Assembly: GCA_031284645.1 (NCBI GenBank)
Contig: JAITXS010000163.1
Span: 1-6,083 of the forward strand
Source of the DNA: Spirochaetaceae bacterium
GTDB taxonomy: Bacteria; Spirochaetota; Spirochaetia; Treponematales; Breznakiellaceae
Direction of reading: 5' to 3'
Length of the DNA stretch: 6,083 nucleotides
Part shown: positions 4,700-6,083 of the stretch, in pieces
Layout: every line of letters starts with the position of its first letter
Numbering within the stretch: the first letter of the stretch is position 1
Program-made: the position numbers and the translations under genes
Notes under the pieces: generated by a model
The model's input: only the letters and a program-made list of their open reading frames with translations
The model's database searches: none
What the model was told of the DNA's origin: nothing

Positions 4700-6083
4700 T
4701 CAGTTTCCTGCTTTCTTTACCGGCAAAAACAGTGCGGGAATGATGGCAAATACCGTAAAACAAATTGACCATATAAATGAGATATTATAAGCCCTCGCCG
4801 CATCTGCCTGCGAATTACCAAATAAAAGATAATGTTGAAACACAATGGCAAGGATAGCCGTTCCGAATGCGCCGCCTATTTGCTGCAATATGCGCTGAGT
4901 TATAGTGCCGTAAGAAATTTGCTCATCTTTTAATCCTTCATAAATTGATGCCGTAATTGGTACAAACACTCCACCAAGACCGGCGCCGCGTATCAGCAAA
5001 GAAATAAAAGGCACAATTATATTCGTTTGAGAATTTATAAACATAAAAGGAATAGTGCCTATAACAACAATCACAAGGCCAACAAGCACCACGAACCGTG
5101 CTCCGATGCGGTCGGTAAGCTTTCCGGCAGAACCTCTTGTTATTAACATCCCCAGCCCCTGCGGGGCAAGCATTAAACCGGCGATGAGCGCCGATTCGCC
5201 GCGCACCTGCTGAAAAAATAAGGGCAAAATAAACATGGTTCCTGTTGAAATAATGCCGGAAATAATAATCAGCAGCGATGAAGAAGAAAAACCGGGCAGC
5301 TTAAAAAGGCGCACATCAATAACAGGCTCACTTTTTGTTTGAAGCGAATGTATAATAAAAGCAATTAAAAAGAGCAGTCCCAACACAAAGGGAATGACGG
5401 CGCTCATGCTTTCTAATGTGCCGGACGAAAGTATCAATGAGCGCGCATTTGAAATGCCAAGAATAAACGTTATAAAAATACCTGATAACAATAAGGTGCC
5501 GATGCTGTCCAGAGATTGTTTTTTATTGATGGGTTCAGCCTTTGGCAATTTATGCGCCAGCAACAGCGCTATAAAGCAAATAGGAATGTTCACATAAAAT
5601 ATCCAACGCCACGGAAGATTGCTGACAATGAGTCCGCCCAAAGACGGCCCCAAAATCGGAATAATTAATGCGGGAATGCCGACAATTGCCATTAAACTGC
5701 CGATTTTTGTCCCGCCTGAATAGTGAATAAGCGCTGTTTGCAAGGTCGGCAGTATTATCCCTGCGCCTATCCCCTGTATAATTCTAAAAACGATAAGGCT
5801 TTGGATATTCCACGATAACGAAGACAATACGGAACCGATACAAAATATAAAAAGGGACGCTATATGCACTCTTTTTACACTAAACCGGTTATCCATCCAG
5901 CCGGCAAAGGGTGCCGCAATGCCCATAGCTAGAATATAAGCCGTTGTAATCCACTGAATTGCATCAATAGAAGTATTTAATTCTTTCGCGATAGTGTTTA
6001 TCGCCACATTAACAACTGTTGAATCCATTACCGGAGCAAAGATTCCCACAATCATAATAAAAGCAATTCTGAGCAATTCAGGA
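4700..6083 (-). CDS. MFS multidrug exporter, DHA2 (EmrB/QacA) family, 14 helices (N-terminus beyond right edge)
   Basis: This is an inner-membrane proton antiporter of the DHA2 drug-exporter family. About 14 hydrophobic segments can be counted. Numbered from the TTG at 6076, the family motifs are MDSTVVNVAINTI at the end of helix 1 (17-29, motif D1), a degenerate motif A, GWMDNRFSVKR, between helices 2 and 3 (59-69), VFRIIQGIGAGIILP in helix 4 (96-110, motif B), GPSLGGLI in helix 5 (143-150, motif C) and PWRWIFYVNIPI (155-166). The frame is open to the window edge. The TTG lies almost at helix 1, so the true start is probably a few codons outside the window. The C-terminus LPVKKAGN is normal. 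Motif A lacks the usual glycine of its GRR part (FSVKR). Substrate cannot be told. The gene is convergent with the sigma factor gene, and no strong terminator is seen between them; a weak AACG/CGTT stem with a following TATTTTT (about 4680-4650) is the best candidate. Confidence 0.93.
   Translation of the reverse strand, partial: PELLRIAFIMIVGIFAPVMDSTVVNVAINTIAKELNTSIDAIQWITTAYILAMGIAAPFAGWMDNRFSVKRVHIASLFIFCIGSVLSSLSWNIQSLIVFRIIQGIGAGIILPTLQTALIHYSGGTKIGSLMAIVGIPALIIPILGPSLGGLIVSNLPWRWIFYVNIPICFIALLLAHKLPKAEPINKKQSLDSIGTLLLSGIFITFILGISNARSLILSSGTLESMSAVIPFVLGLLFLIAFIIHSLQTKSEPVIDVRLFKLPGFSSSSLLIIISGIISTGTMFILPLFFQQVRGESALIAGLMLAPQGLGMLITRGSAGKLTDRIGARFVVLVGLVIVVIGTIPFMFINSQTNIIVPFISLLIRGAGLGGVFVPITASIYEGLKDEQISYGTITQRILQQIGGAFGTAILAIVFQHYLLFGNSQADAARAYNISFIWSICFTVFAIIPALFLPVKKAGN

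Overview
The window most likely comes from a spirochaete, probably a free-living or gut-associated Treponema relative. The clues are a glucose-6-phosphate isomerase of the long (about 530-residue) type, AT-rich but mixed codon use, strong GGAGG-type ribosome binding sites, and a small sigma-70-family factor behind what reads as a sigma-54 promoter, an arrangement best known from Borrelia. This assignment is an inference, because no rRNA or other marker gene is present.

Layout. Positions 1-1222 (minus strand) hold a compact unit read hisH -> unrecognised 87-residue protein -> tsaE, with tsaE running off the left edge. hisH makes the glutaminase subunit of the histidine-pathway IGP synthase and stands here without other his genes. 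TsaE is the ATPase of the tRNA t6A37 system. Positions 1421-3007 (minus) hold gpi, with its own sigma-70-like promoter immediately upstream. Positions 3060-3491 are a divergent control region of about 430 bases. It contains two direct repeats 40 bp apart, an IHF-like site and a near-consensus -24/-12 (sigma-54) promoter, in that order, pointing at the gene for a 297-residue group-2 sigma factor (3492-4385, plus). Positions 4386-4699 separate this gene from a convergent DHA2-family 14-helix MFS exporter (4700 to the right edge, minus). This gap is not empty: it has two related hairpins with nearly the same nine-base loop, and a nested set of long-range helices that could fold into a roughly 200-nt RNA.

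How it fits together. The enzymes are housekeeping genes with no obvious shared pathway. The coherent story is regulatory. An alternative sigma factor appears to be switched on by RNA polymerase-sigma-54 and a remote activator, giving a two-step sigma cascade similar in logic to RpoN-RpoS of Borrelia. The structured element directly downstream of the sigma gene is the part least explained by known gene families.
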